Counted from the stretch's first letter, positions 1-7,387 are shown. The stretch: 9,759 nucleotides of DNA from Alistipes sp. (GCA_017628595.1 JAGBYV010000193.1:1-9759), one strand, 5' to 3'. The notes: generated by a model not told the origin, from the sequence alone. Numbers and translations: made by a program.

Positions 1-816
1 CAGAAGGAGTTCGTTAAGAAGCTCGCTTCATACGCTGACTGCTACATCAACGACGCATTCGGTACTGCTCACCGTGCACACTCTTCAACCGCTCTTATCG
101 CTGAGTACTTCCCCCAGGACAAGATGTTCGGCTACGTTATGGAGAACGAGTTGAAGGCTATCGACGGCGTTATGGAGAATCCCCAGCGTCCCTTCGTAGC
201 TATCGTAGGTGGTTCAAAGGTTTCTACCAAGATCTCTATCATCGAGAAGCTGATGGAGAAGTGCGACAAGATCATCATCGGTGGTGGTATGACCTACACC
301 TTCGCTGCTGCTCAGGGTGGTAAGGTAGGTCAGTCAATCTGCGAGCCCGATATGTTCCCCGTAGCATTGGATATCCTGAAGAAGGCTGAGGAGAAGGGTA
401 TCAAGATCGTTACTACTCCCGACGCATTGATCGCTGACGACTTCGCTGAGACTGCAAACACTCAGGAGTGCCCCGCAAACGCAATTCCCGACGGTTGGGA
501 GGGTCTTGACATCGCTGCTGGCGGTAAGGAGCTCTTCCGCAAGGAGATTCTCGAGTGCAAGACTATCCTCTGGAATGGTCCCGTAGGCGTATTCGAGATG
601 GATAAGTTCGCTACCGGTTCTAAGGCTGTTGCTGAGGCTATCGCTGAGGCTACTGCTCAGGGTGCATTCTCGCTGATTGGTGGTGGTGACTCTGTAGCTT
701 GTATCAACAAGTTCGGCCTGGCTGACAAGGTATCTTACGTATCTACAGGTGGTGGTGCACTGCTCGAGTATATGGAGGGTAAGGAGTTGCCTGGTGTAGC
801 TGCTATCCGCAAGTAA
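1..816 (+). CDS. pgk: Phosphoglycerate kinase, C-terminal part (5' end outside window)
   Basis: This enzyme transfers phosphate between 1,3-bisphosphoglycerate and ADP, giving 3-phosphoglycerate and ATP, in cytoplasmic glycolysis. The frame is open from base 1, so the first in-frame ATG (124) is internal. The 271 visible residues start inside the N-terminal domain at the strongly conserved [13 protein letters not shown] segment (fragment residues 17-29), which carries a substrate-binding Arg. The nucleotide-binding half follows: GGSKVSTK (70-77), WNGPVGVFE (191-199), GGGDS (227-231) and the glycine-rich STGGGA loop (248-253), ending in the family-typical KELPGVAAI. Family members are about 390-420 residues, so roughly 120-150 N-terminal residues lie off the left edge. 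Codon use is strongly biased (AAG, GAG, GCT, ATC), as expected for a highly expressed gene. It stops at a TAA followed by a second in-frame TAA. No operon partner is visible in the window. The family identification is very secure. Confidence 0.98.
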   Translation, partial: QKEFVKKLASYADCYINDAFGTAHRAHSSTALIAEYFPQDKMFGYVMENELKAIDGVMENPQRPFVAIVGGSKVSTKISIIEKLMEKCDKIIIGGGMTYTFAAAQGGKVGQSICEPDMFPVALDILKKAEEKGIKIVTTPDALIADDFAETANTQECPANAIPDGWEGLDIAAGGKELFRKEILECKTILWNGPVGVFEMDKFATGSKAVAEAIAEATAQGAFSLIGGGDSVACINKFGLADKVSYVSTGGGALLEYMEGKELPGVAAIRK

Positions 817-850
817 TAAAAATTATTTCTCGTGGTGTTTTCTGCGTTAC

Positions 851-910
851 GCTTGCGCCATAATTGCTCACATACGCCGAGTATGCTCCGCATTATGTCG
901 CTTCGCAAGC
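851..910. repeat. 60-base imperfect hairpin in the pgk 3' gap
   Basis: Nested inverted repeats fold this stretch into one long arm. The outer pair is GCTTGCG (851-857) with CGCAAGC (904-910), the middle pair CATAAT (859-864) with ATTATG (892-897), and the inner pair CATAC (871-875) with GTATG (881-885) around the loop GCCGA. It has no T-tract directly after it, so it is a poor terminator. It lies in a 211-base non-coding gap. The nested symmetry resembles dispersed intergenic repeats (REP/MITE-like) found in many bacterial genomes. A structured 3' UTR or mRNA-stabilising element of pgk is the alternative. Only one copy is in the window, so calling it a repeat is inference. Confidence 0.5.
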
Positions 911-961
911 CTTGAAAATCCGCACGATAAATGAATTTTAGAGGAAGGGAGGAGGAGAAAA

Positions 962-981
962 TTTTGAATTTTGAATTCAAA
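962..981. repeat. TTTTGAA tandem repeat merging into a palindrome
   Basis: Two head-to-tail copies of TTTTGAA (962-968 and 969-975) run into the 12-base perfect palindrome TTTGAATTCAAA (970-981). The block follows a purine-rich stretch (about 941-960) and precedes the terminator-like hairpin at 1006. No coding frame uses it. It could be a short repeat associated with the neighbouring hairpin or a dyad protein-binding site. No function can be assigned from sequence alone. Confidence 0.45.
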
Positions 982-1005
982 GAAAACCTCTTCCAATACA
1001 TAGAT

Positions 1006-1037
1006 AAGGGTCGAGTCCGCTCGGCCCTTGTTTGATT
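1006..1037 (+). terminator. Probable terminator after pgk
   Basis: AAGGGTCGAG (1006-1015) and CTCGGCCCTT (1020-1029) form a 10-base-pair stem with one G-U pair and the four-base loop TCCG. It is followed by a weak T-rich run, GTTTGATT. The position downstream of pgk and just before the next gene on the same strand suits a rho-independent terminator. The T-tract is broken, so read-through into the phosphoesterase gene is possible. The hairpin overlaps an upstream in-frame TTG (1028), which argues against that codon being a translation start. Confidence 0.6.
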
Positions 1038-1075
1038 CAGTCAATGCTCCTAAAGAGTTAACACCTTTACCGATT

Positions 1076-1972
1076 ATGCGTCGCAGTGAGTTTATACGTT
1101 TTGTAGCCGGAGGCATCGTTCTGCTCTCCGTTGGCAAGCTACCCGCCGTGGCGGCTCCACGCCGATCGTTGCGCTTTGGTCTGATGACCGATATGCACTA
1201 TGCCGACCGCGAGCACAGCGGCACACGCTACTACCGCGACTCTATGGCCAAGATCAATGAGGCTGTGGAGGAGTTTCGCCGTGCAAAGGTCGATTTTCTG
1301 ATCGAGCTTGGCGATATGAAGGATACCACCGTAGCATCAGAACCCCTGCCCACGCTTCGCTTTCTGGATGATGCCGAGCGTGCGCTCAACCGCTTTGGTG
1401 GCCCCGTGTATCACGTCCTGGGCAACCACGATATGGATTGCCTGACGAAGGAGGAGTTCCTCGCCCACACACGTAACGCTGGCCGTGCGCGTGGCAAGGC
1501 CTACTACTCATTCTCGGCGCGTGGCATCAGGTGCATAGTGCTCGATGCCAACTTCAACGAGGATCGTACGCCCTACTCGCGCGGTAACTTCGACTGGCGC
1601 AAGGCCTACATTCCCAAGGCGCAGATCGAGTGGCTCGATAAGGAGCTTACGCGCCACGCCGATGAGCCCACACTTGTGTTCCTGCACCAGATGCTCGACT
1701 CGTTCTCCGACGTGAGCAAGAATCTCTGCGTAGGCAATGCCGAGGAGGTGGTTCAGGTGCTGGAGCAGCACAAGCAGGTGCTGGCAGTCTTTCAGGGACA
1801 CCATCATCCGGGACACTACAGCTTCCGCCGTGGCATACACTACCTCACCGTGCAGGGTATGATCGAGCAGGCTGCGCCGGCCAACTCCTACGCTGTGGTG
1901 GAGGTCGAAGCCGACGGAACGATACGTGTCGAGGGCTTCAAGTCGTGCCCCGACCGTGTGATGGAGCGCTGA
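1076..1972 (+). CDS. Exported calcineurin-like metallophosphoesterase (ADPRM-like)
   Basis: This is a binuclear metal phosphoesterase of the calcineurin-like superfamily, 298 residues from the ATG at 1076. All metal-ligand motifs are present in order: DMH (39-41), GD (79-80), GNHD (116-119), a lone His in FLHQ (204) and GHHH (241-244). The segment after the first motif, with RYYRDS (51-56), resembles Mn-dependent ADP-ribose/CDP-alcohol diphosphatases, but the substrate cannot be fixed from sequence. The N-terminus has RR at residues 2-3, a hydrophobic stretch (9-20) and a possible cleavage site near AVAA (24-27), so export is likely. The RR is suggestive of a Tat signal but does not match it exactly. 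An upstream in-frame TTG at 1028 would add 16 non-signal residues and sits in the terminator hairpin, so the ATG is preferred. The M13 peptidase gene begins 43 bases downstream and may be co-transcribed. Confidence 0.88.
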   Translation: MRRSEFIRFVAGGIVLLSVGKLPAVAAPRRSLRFGLMTDMHYADREHSGTRYYRDSMAKINEAVEEFRRAKVDFLIELGDMKDTTVASEPLPTLRFLDDAERALNRFGGPVYHVLGNHDMDCLTKEEFLAHTRNAGRARGKAYYSFSARGIRCIVLDANFNEDRTPYSRGNFDWRKAYIPKAQIEWLDKELTRHADEPTLVFLHQMLDSFSDVSKNLCVGNAEEVVQVLEQHKQVLAVFQGHHHPGHYSFRRGIHYLTVQGMIEQAAPANSYAVVEVEADGTIRVEGFKSCPDRVMER

Positions 1973-2015
1973 TGAGAAAAAGTATTCAAAGCGATACTAC
2001 TAATTAAATAAAAAG

Positions 2016-4046
2016 ATGAAAAAGATTTTATTAACCATTTCAACTGTTGCTATTATGGCAAGTTGTAATCAGAAGCCGGCCGAGACCGTACCCGCCATCG
2101 ACCGTGCCAACTTCGATGAGACAATCGCTCTCAACGAGGATTTCTATCAGTATGCCACAGGTGGCTGGCAGAAGGCCAATCCACTGACACCCGAGTACTC
2201 ACGCTATGGCGTATTCGAGGTGCTGGCAAAGAACAATGAGTTGCAGATCAACGACCTCTTCTCGGCTATGCTCGAGAGCAAGGCTGAGGTAGGTACCGTT
2301 GAGCAGAAGATTGCCGACCTCTACACTATGGGTCTTGACTCTGTACGCCTCAACCAGGAGGGCGTAGCTCCCGTAAAGCGTGACGTGGATCAGATTATGG
2401 CCCTCACAACTCCGCAGGAGCTCTCGATCGCTGTGGCTCGCATCCACGAGGCTGCAGGCAGCCCCCTGGTTGGTCTGTATGTAGGTGCCGATCTGATGAA
2501 CTCAAAGATCAACATCCTCAACATCGACCAGTCGGGTCTGGGTCTGGGCAACCGCGACTACTACCTCGAGAAGGAGAACGCCGCAAAGCGTGAGGGCTAC
2601 GTGCAGTGGCTCACCAAGGCATTCTCACTTTTGGGCTGGAACGACGCAGCCGAGAAGGCACAGGCTGTGCTTACTATGGAGACCAAGATGGCTGAGGCGT
2701 TCCGCTCGAATGTTGAGTTGCGTGATGTTACAGCCAACTACAACCCCATGACCCGCGAGGAGTTCACCAAGCGTTACTCAGCTTTCGACTGGGCAGCTTA
2801 CTTCGCGGAGATGGGTATCGGACAGTTCGACAAGATTGCCGTAGGTCAGCCCGAGGTGCTGGACCGCGTATTCTCACTCTTTGAGAAGGAGGATGTTGAG
2901 ACCGTGAAGGCTTACCTTGTAGCGAGCGTGATGTCAAGCGCTGCAGGCTACTCGGGCGATGAGCTCTACGCTGCATACTTCGACTTCTTCGGTCGTCAGA
3001 TGTCAGGTCAGGAGGAGATGCGTCCCCGCTGGAAGCGTGCTATGGCTGTGCCCAACCGCATCCTGGGTGAGGCTGTGGGTGAGCTCTACGTAAAGAAGTA
3101 CTTCCCCGAGAGCGACAAGGTACGCATGCAGGGTATCGTGAAGAACCTTCAGGTAGCACTCGGCCAGCACATCGACGCTCTGGAGTGGATGTCAGCCGAG
3201 ACCAAGGCCAAGGCTCACGAGAAGCTCAACACCTTCACCGTTAAGATCGGCTACCCCGACAAGTGGAAGGATTACTCATCACTTCGCATCGATCCCAAGC
3301 TCTCATACTGGGACAATATCAAGCGTGCCAACATCTGGTACACCGAGGATAACATCGCCGACCTGGGCAAGGAGGTTGATCGCGACGAGTGGCACATGAC
3401 TCCCCAGACCGTGAACGCATACTACAACCCCACAACCAACGAGATCTGCTTCCCCGCAGCTATCCTTCAGCCTCCCTTCTACAACTCGGCTGCTGACGAT
3501 GCCGTAAACTATGGTGCTATCGGCGTGGTTATCGGCCACGAGATGACCCACGGCTTCGACGATCAGGGCCGTCAGTTCGACAAGGAGGGTAATATGAGCA
3601 ACTGGTGGACAGAGGCCGATGCTGTGGCGTTCAAGCAGCGCACCGACATCCTGGTGGATCAGTTCAACAAGGTACTCATTATGCCCGCACAGGGTGATCA
3701 GCCTGCGCTCTACGCTAATGGTGAGTTCTCGCTGGGTGAGAACATCGCCGATCAAGGTGGTCTGCGCGTATCTTACACCGCTATGCAGAACTCATTTGCA
3801 GGTCAGCACCCCGAGCCCGTGGATGGCCTCACTGCCGAGCAGCGTTTCTACCTCTCTTACGCAACGATCTGGGCACAGACAATGCGTGACGAGGAGGTTA
3901 TCCGCCGCACCAAGACCGATGAGCACTCACTCGGCAAGAACCGTGTGAACGTAACACTGCGTAACATCGACACCTTCCACAAGGCATTCGGCATCACCGA
4001 CGGTGCTATGTTCCTGCCCGAGGAGGAGCGCGTAATCATCTGGTAA
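2016..4046 (+). CDS. pepO: M13 (neprilysin/PepO-type) zinc metallopeptidase lipoprotein
   Basis: This is a zinc endopeptidase of family M13 that cleaves peptides outside the cytoplasm. The 676 residues match the usual family length of about 670-700. The N-terminus is a lipoprotein signal, a KK followed by a hydrophobic run and the lipobox MASC with Cys17, so the mature protein should be membrane-anchored. The catalytic domain holds NAYYNP, which matches the substrate-binding stretch of the family, then the zinc motif HEMTH (508-512, catalytic Glu509) followed by GFDDQGRQFD, and the third zinc ligand Glu575 in ENIAD. The C-terminus (PEEERVIIW) has the standard family ending. No catalytic residue is missing. 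Codon use is strongly biased, suggesting good expression. The ATG at 2016 has only an AT-rich purine run (AAATAAAAAG) before it, as is common in Bacteroidota. It lies 43 bases after the phosphoesterase gene and ends before a strong terminator. The family is certain; the symbol is by homology only. Confidence 0.95.
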   Translation: MKKILLTISTVAIMASCNQKPAETVPAIDRANFDETIALNEDFYQYATGGWQKANPLTPEYSRYGVFEVLAKNNELQINDLFSAMLESKAEVGTVEQKIADLYTMGLDSVRLNQEGVAPVKRDVDQIMALTTPQELSIAVARIHEAAGSPLVGLYVGADLMNSKINILNIDQSGLGLGNRDYYLEKENAAKREGYVQWLTKAFSLLGWNDAAEKAQAVLTMETKMAEAFRSNVELRDVTANYNPMTREEFTKRYSAFDWAAYFAEMGIGQFDKIAVGQPEVLDRVFSLFEKEDVETVKAYLVASVMSSAAGYSGDELYAAYFDFFGRQMSGQEEMRPRWKRAMAVPNRILGEAVGELYVKKYFPESDKVRMQGIVKNLQVALGQHIDALEWMSAETKAKAHEKLNTFTVKIGYPDKWKDYSSLRIDPKLSYWDNIKRANIWYTEDNIADLGKEVDRDEWHMTPQTVNAYYNPTTNEICFPAAILQPPFYNSAADDAVNYGAIGVVIGHEMTHGFDDQGRQFDKEGNMSNWWTEADAVAFKQRTDILVDQFNKVLIMPAQGDQPALYANGEFSLGENIADQGGLRVSYTAMQNSFAGQHPEPVDGLTAEQRFYLSYATIWAQTMRDEEVIRRTKTDEHSLGKNRVNVTLRNIDTFHKAFGITDGAMFLPEEERVIIW

Positions 4047-4100
4047 CAGGCGTAACGGGTGTTTTATGAGGACTTTGAAGTGCCTCAGTAATGCCCGCAA

Positions 4101-4146
4101 ATAAAAATAGCCTGTCCCGATTGGGGCAGGCTATTTTTATTATATA
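4101..4146. terminator. Strong bidirectional terminator after the M13 peptidase gene
   Basis: Bases 4101-4118 pair with 4123-4140 to make an 18-base-pair stem with one G-U pair and the loop GATT. The GC-rich core is CCTGTCCC against GGGGCAGG. The stem base is A-rich on the left and T-rich on the right, so either strand yields a hairpin followed by U residues. On the plus strand it would end the M13 peptidase transcript. On the minus strand it could back up the other terminator at 4257. Confidence 0.93.
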
Positions 4147-4163
4147 TATGATTAAATCACGTC

Positions 4164-4196
4164 ATTCCCCGACTTGCGTAGCAAGGCGATGGGAAT
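4164..4196. repeat. Palindromic intergenic element between two terminators
   Basis: ATTCCC (4164-4169) pairs with GGGAAT (4191-4196), and inside it CTTGC (4173-4177) pairs with GCAAG (4181-4185) around GTA. There is no T-tract and no coding frame. It lies between the two terminators of the convergent genes, where neither transcript needs it. The form is that of a dispersed REP-like intergenic palindrome. Only one copy is visible here, so the repeat status is inferred. Confidence 0.45.
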
Positions 4197-4256
4197 CTCC
4201 AACTTTTAGAATATAACTTACCTCTTGGAAGATGTAGTTTATAACATAAAAGTGGC

Positions 4257-4282
4257 AAAAAAAAGCAGTCCTCAAGGACTGC
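4257..4282 (-). terminator. Rho-independent terminator of the ABC exporter gene
   Basis: GCAGTCC (4265-4271) and GGACTGC (4276-4282) form a 7-base-pair stem with a four-base loop. Read on the minus strand the stem is followed directly by eight T residues (the A-run at 4257-4264). It starts 47 bases past the stop codon of the ABC exporter gene and has the canonical form for that direction. Confidence 0.92.
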
Positions 4283-4328
4283 CTTATTATTTAAGTAGTA
4301 ACGCCGAAAGAAACTTATTAGGAATCTC

Positions 4329-6161
4329 TTACGCCAGCGACTGCATCTCTATAAGGTGGGCATAAATACCGCCCTTGGCAACGAGTTCAGAGTGTGTACC
4401 CTGCTCGGCGATGCGGCCCTGATCGATGACGATGATGCGGTCGGCATTGTGGATGGTCGAGAGGCGGTGAGCAATAACCACCGATGTGCGACCCTCCAGA
4501 AGCATTGTGAGTGCCTCCTGAACCAGCTTCTCGCTCTCGGTGTCGAGAGCCGATGTAGCCTCGTCGAGGATCAGAATCTCGGGGTTACGCAGCACGGCGC
4601 GTGCAATGCTCAGGCGCTGACGCTGACCTCCCGAGAGCTTGGTGCCTCGGTCGCCGATGTTGGTGTCGTAGCCCTTCTCGCTCTGCATAATGAAGTCGTG
4701 GGCATTGGCCACCTTCGCTGCGGCAATGATCTGCTCCAGCGTGGCATCCTCGCGACCCATAGCGATATTGTTGCGGATGGTGTCGTTGAAGAGCGTTGTC
4801 TCCTGCGACACGATACCCATATGCTCGCGCAGGCTCTCCTGCGTGTAGTCGGCGATGGGACGGCCATCGATATATACCTGTCCACTCTCCACATCGTAGA
4901 AGCGGGGAATAAGCTCGCTCAAGGTCGATTTACCACCTCCCGAGGGGCCCACCAGCGCTACGGTCTCGCCCTTGCGCACCTCGAACGAAATGTCGTGCAG
5001 AATCTGGCGTGACTCGTCATAGCGGAAGCCAATAGAGCGGAACTCGATCTTATCCTTGAACTCCTTCAGCTCCACAGCATCGGCCTTATCCTTCACGGCG
5101 CTCTCGGCGTCGATAATTGAGAATACACGCTCACCAGCGGCAATACCCTGATTGATGTTGGCAAACTGGTCGATAAACGAACGCAAGGGGCGTGTGAGCT
5201 GCGAGAAGGCAGCGATATATGCCACAAAGCCCGAAGCCAGCAACGCTCCACTCTGCACGAGCGAACCACCGAATACCAGCACCACCGAGATAGCCGTAAT
5301 ACCGAGGAACTCGCTCATAGGCGATGCCAGCTGCTGCTTGCGCGCCATCGAGATGAGGATGCCCGACATCTCGGCATTTATCGAACGGAACTTACCGCAT
5401 ATATAGTCGAAGGCGTTGTAGCTCTTCATTGTCTTCACACCCGAGAGCGACTCCTCCATAACGCTCACCATATCGCCCATACGCTCCTGACCACGCTGCG
5501 CGGGGTGGCGCAGACGCTTCACGATGGAGCCGATCAATAGACCCACAACGGGCAGGTAGAGGATAGAGAAGACCGTGAGCTGCCACGATATGCCCACCAT
5601 CAGCGCCACATAGCCAAAGATAAGGAAGGGCTCGCGGAAGGCCACCTGCAGGGTGTTGGTGATGCAGAACTGCACGATCATCACATCCGAGGTGATCTTC
5701 GACATTATGTCGCCCTTGCGCTGGTCGCTGAAGTAACCTACGTTCATACCCATCGTGCGCTCGAACATCTCGTTACGCATACGCTGCAGCGTGCGGGTAC
5801 GCATCACCTCCACGGTCATCGAGCCCAGGTAGCGGAACAGGTTGCTCAACACATTCGACAGAATGAGGATACCAGCCAGCAGACCCAGCAAACGTGTCAC
5901 ACTGTACTCAGCACCAAAGATCTGCGTATAGACGAAGTTCAGGGCGCTGTTCAGCGTCTCGATATTAAATTCGATGGCGGGGAACTCATACACGGGCTGG
6001 AAGACGTAGCCCTCGTCGAAGAGCGTACCGATGATGGGGATGATCATCGTGTAGGTGAAGGTGTTGAAAATGGCGTGCAACACCGAGTAGAAAAAGTAAG
6101 GTATAGCATAGCGACTCAGGGGCGAAGCGAAGCCCAGCAGTCGCAGGTAGGTTTTCATCAT
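4329..6161 (-). CDS. MsbA-like ABC exporter half-transporter (TMD-NBD fusion)
   Basis: This is an inner-membrane exporter that would work as a homodimer, using ATP hydrolysis to move lipid or another hydrophobic substrate. Its 610 residues have an N-terminal membrane domain with about six helices (near 18-47, 91-113, 176-190, 193-213, 284-306 and 309-322) and a C-terminal ATPase. The ATPase motifs are complete: Walker A GPSGGGKST (405-413), Q-loop Gln453, signature LSGGQ (509-513), Walker B ILILDE (529-534), D-loop SALD (537-540) and switch His565. The first loop outside the membrane (about residues 48-88) looks longer than in E. coli MsbA. Two ATG codons stand in tandem at the start (6159-6161 and 6156-6158), and either could be used. 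The gene follows the DHH gene after a 200-base gap full of inverted repeats and ends at the terminator at 4257. Lipid A flippase, multidrug or peptide exporter are all possible; the substrate is not determinable here. Confidence 0.93.
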   Translation of the reverse strand: MMKTYLRLLGFASPLSRYAIPYFFYSVLHAIFNTFTYTMIIPIIGTLFDEGYVFQPVYEFPAIEFNIETLNSALNFVYTQIFGAEYSVTRLLGLLAGILILSNVLSNLFRYLGSMTVEVMRTRTLQRMRNEMFERTMGMNVGYFSDQRKGDIMSKITSDVMIVQFCITNTLQVAFREPFLIFGYVALMVGISWQLTVFSILYLPVVGLLIGSIVKRLRHPAQRGQERMGDMVSVMEESLSGVKTMKSYNAFDYICGKFRSINAEMSGILISMARKQQLASPMSEFLGITAISVVLVFGGSLVQSGALLASGFVAYIAAFSQLTRPLRSFIDQFANINQGIAAGERVFSIIDAESAVKDKADAVELKEFKDKIEFRSIGFRYDESRQILHDISFEVRKGETVALVGPSGGGKSTLSELIPRFYDVESGQVYIDGRPIADYTQESLREHMGIVSQETTLFNDTIRNNIAMGREDATLEQIIAAAKVANAHDFIMQSEKGYDTNIGDRGTKLSGGQRQRLSIARAVLRNPEILILDEATSALDTESEKLVQEALTMLLEGRTSVVIAHRLSTIHNADRIIVIDQGRIAEQGTHSELVAKGGIYAHLIEMQSLA

Positions 6162-6237
6162 AATTGGTAGTATATTATTTTGCTTCTGTACCTTTTTGTG
6201 TTAAAGTAGGGGGTCTCTCTTCTCGCGGCATACACCC

Positions 6238-6337
6238 TGCGGCCAAGGCCGCATTTGCAAATCTGACCCACCCTCTAAATCCCCCGCCTCAGGCAGGGGA
6301 CTTTGGTCGCTACGCTCCGAAGGGTGCACAACCAAAG
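6238..6337. repeat. Composite palindromic element in the DHH-ABC gap
   Basis: Three inverted repeats lie side by side. TGCGGCC (6238-6244) pairs with GGCCGCA (6247-6253). CCCCGCC (6282-6288) pairs with GGC (6292-6294) and GGGG (6296-6299), with one bulged A. CTTTGGT (6301-6307) pairs with ACCAAAG (6331-6337). The palindrome ATTTGCAAAT (6253-6262) sits between the first two. None has a T-tract on the minus strand suited to termination. The gap 6162-6361 has no convincing gene; the rest of it (6162-6237) is AT-rich leader just upstream of the ABC exporter start. The element resembles dispersed intergenic repeats and would be transcribed if the DHH and ABC genes share an mRNA. Confidence 0.5.
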
Positions 6338-6340
6338 GTA
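6333..6340 (-). promoter_or_regulatory. Possible -7 promoter element for the ABC exporter gene
   Basis: On the minus strand this reads TACCTTTG, a full match to the Bacteroidota primary sigma factor -7 consensus TAnnTTTG. It is about 170 bases upstream of the ABC exporter start. No clear TTTG -33 element is seen 19-21 bases further upstream. It also overlaps one arm of the inverted repeat CTTTGGT/ACCAAAG, so the match could be a by-product of the repeat. Confidence 0.3.
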
Positions 6341-6361
6341 GTCTGTTTTCTCGTTCCTCTT

Positions 6362-7387
6362 TTATAGCAGTCCCTCGCTGGCATACTCCTCGACGGCAGC
6401 CTCAAAGCGGGCGATAGTCTCTTCCATCGACACAAAGGACTTGCCTCCGGCGGCATTCTTGTGTCCGCCACCCTCGAAGTAACGTGCGGCAAAGAGGTTT
6501 ACATCGACATTGCCACGCGAGCGCAGCGACACGCGGATGAAGTCCGAGTGCTCGATGAAGATGGCCGACATGCGCATCTTCTTCACCGTGAGCGGGTAGT
6601 TGACAAATCCCTCGCTGTCGCCCTGCTGGAACCAGAAGCGACGCATCTCATCCTCGGTGAGCGACATATGTGATACAGTGCCCTTGCGCAGGAATTTCAT
6701 CTTGCGGTTGATAACATAACCGAAGAGTCGGGCACGACCCTCGGTGAAGGAGTTATATACGTTATTATATATCTGCGGAATATCTATGCCCGTAGCCGAC
6801 AAAACAGCCAGCGCACGGTAAAGGTCGGGCGTAAGGTTCGAGAACGAGAAGTTACCCGTGTCGGTCATCATTCCCACATATATCACCTCGGCCTGCGATG
6901 CCGTAACACTCTCCGCACCCCACAATGCCTCGATGAGTTTATATACGAGATATGATGTGCTCGATGCCTCGGGGTGTGAGAAGATGATGTCGAACGACTG
7001 CGAAGGGTTGAGATGGTGATCCACCAGCACACGACGTGCCGAGCTATTCTTCTCCACCACATCGCCCAGCGCATCCAGACGCGAGAGGGTGTGGAAGTCG
7101 AGACAGAAGATTGCATCAGCCTCGGCAATGGCCTGCTGAGCCTTGTCGGCCTCGTTCCTGTAGATCACGATGTCGCGTATGCCCGTCATCCAATCCAGAT
7201 AGTAGGGGTACTTGTTGGGTACGATGCACGTCACCGAGTGACCACGCTGGCGCAGAGCCTCGGCCCACGCAATTGACGAGCCCACGGCATCGCCATCGGG
7301 ATTGGTATGTGAGAGTACGACCATCTTCTGTGGCGCACCCTCAATCAGGGAGCGTAACGCGTCTATGCTTTGTTGCGATAATTCCAT
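6362..7387 (-). CDS. nrnA: DHH/DHHA1 phosphoesterase, NrnA-like (nanoRNase/pAp phosphatase)
   Basis: This is a cytoplasmic Mn-dependent phosphoesterase that, in characterised relatives, degrades 2-5 nt RNAs and dephosphorylates 3',5'-pAp to AMP; some relatives hydrolyse cyclic-dinucleotide products such as pApA. The 341 residues have a normal length. The DHH domain shows HTNPDGDA (27-34), Asp97 in CLDFH, DHH (123-125) and DTG (176-178). The DHHA1 domain ends with the nucleic-acid-binding GGGHKNAAGG (306-315). All metal ligands are present. The ATG at 7387 is chosen because the family begins close before the first motif. An in-frame GTG at 7423 would add 12 residues, mostly basic and polar, and leave an untypical N-terminus. 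A promoter match lies about 60 bases upstream. The ABC exporter gene follows on the same strand after 200 bases. The exact substrate among nanoRNA, pAp and pApA is uncertain. Confidence 0.92.
   Translation of the reverse strand: MELSQQSIDALRSLIEGAPQKMVVLSHTNPDGDAVGSSIAWAEALRQRGHSVTCIVPNKYPYYLDWMTGIRDIVIYRNEADKAQQAIAEADAIFCLDFHTLSRLDALGDVVEKNSSARRVLVDHHLNPSQSFDIIFSHPEASSTSYLVYKLIEALWGAESVTASQAEVIYVGMMTDTGNFSFSNLTPDLYRALAVLSATGIDIPQIYNNVYNSFTEGRARLFGYVINRKMKFLRKGTVSHMSLTEDEMRRFWFQQGDSEGFVNYPLTVKKMRMSAIFIEHSDFIRVSLRSRGNVDVNLFAARYFEGGGHKNAAGGKSFVSMEETIARFEAAVEEYASEGLL

Noticed and set aside
1028..1075. TTG-initiated N-terminal extension of the phosphoesterase
   Set aside because: It overlaps the terminator hairpin, and it would bury the signal-like start that follows the ATG at 1076.
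735..1137. Two small minus-strand open frames over the pgk gap
   Set aside because: They overlap pgk, the hairpin repeats and the phosphoesterase start, and show no recognisable motif.
1981..1998. AGTAT/ATACT inverted repeat before the M13 gene as an operator or terminator
   Set aside because: The stem is only five base pairs with an AT-rich composition and is likely to arise by chance.
4356..5012. A 218-codon plus-strand open frame opposite the ABC exporter ATPase domain
   Set aside because: It is the mirror of the Walker/signature region; no motif, no plausible start context.
6164..6367. Possible small plus-strand gene in the DHH-ABC gap
   Set aside because: It runs through the inverted repeats and into the end of the DHH gene; the proline-rich translation is what such repeats give in any frame.
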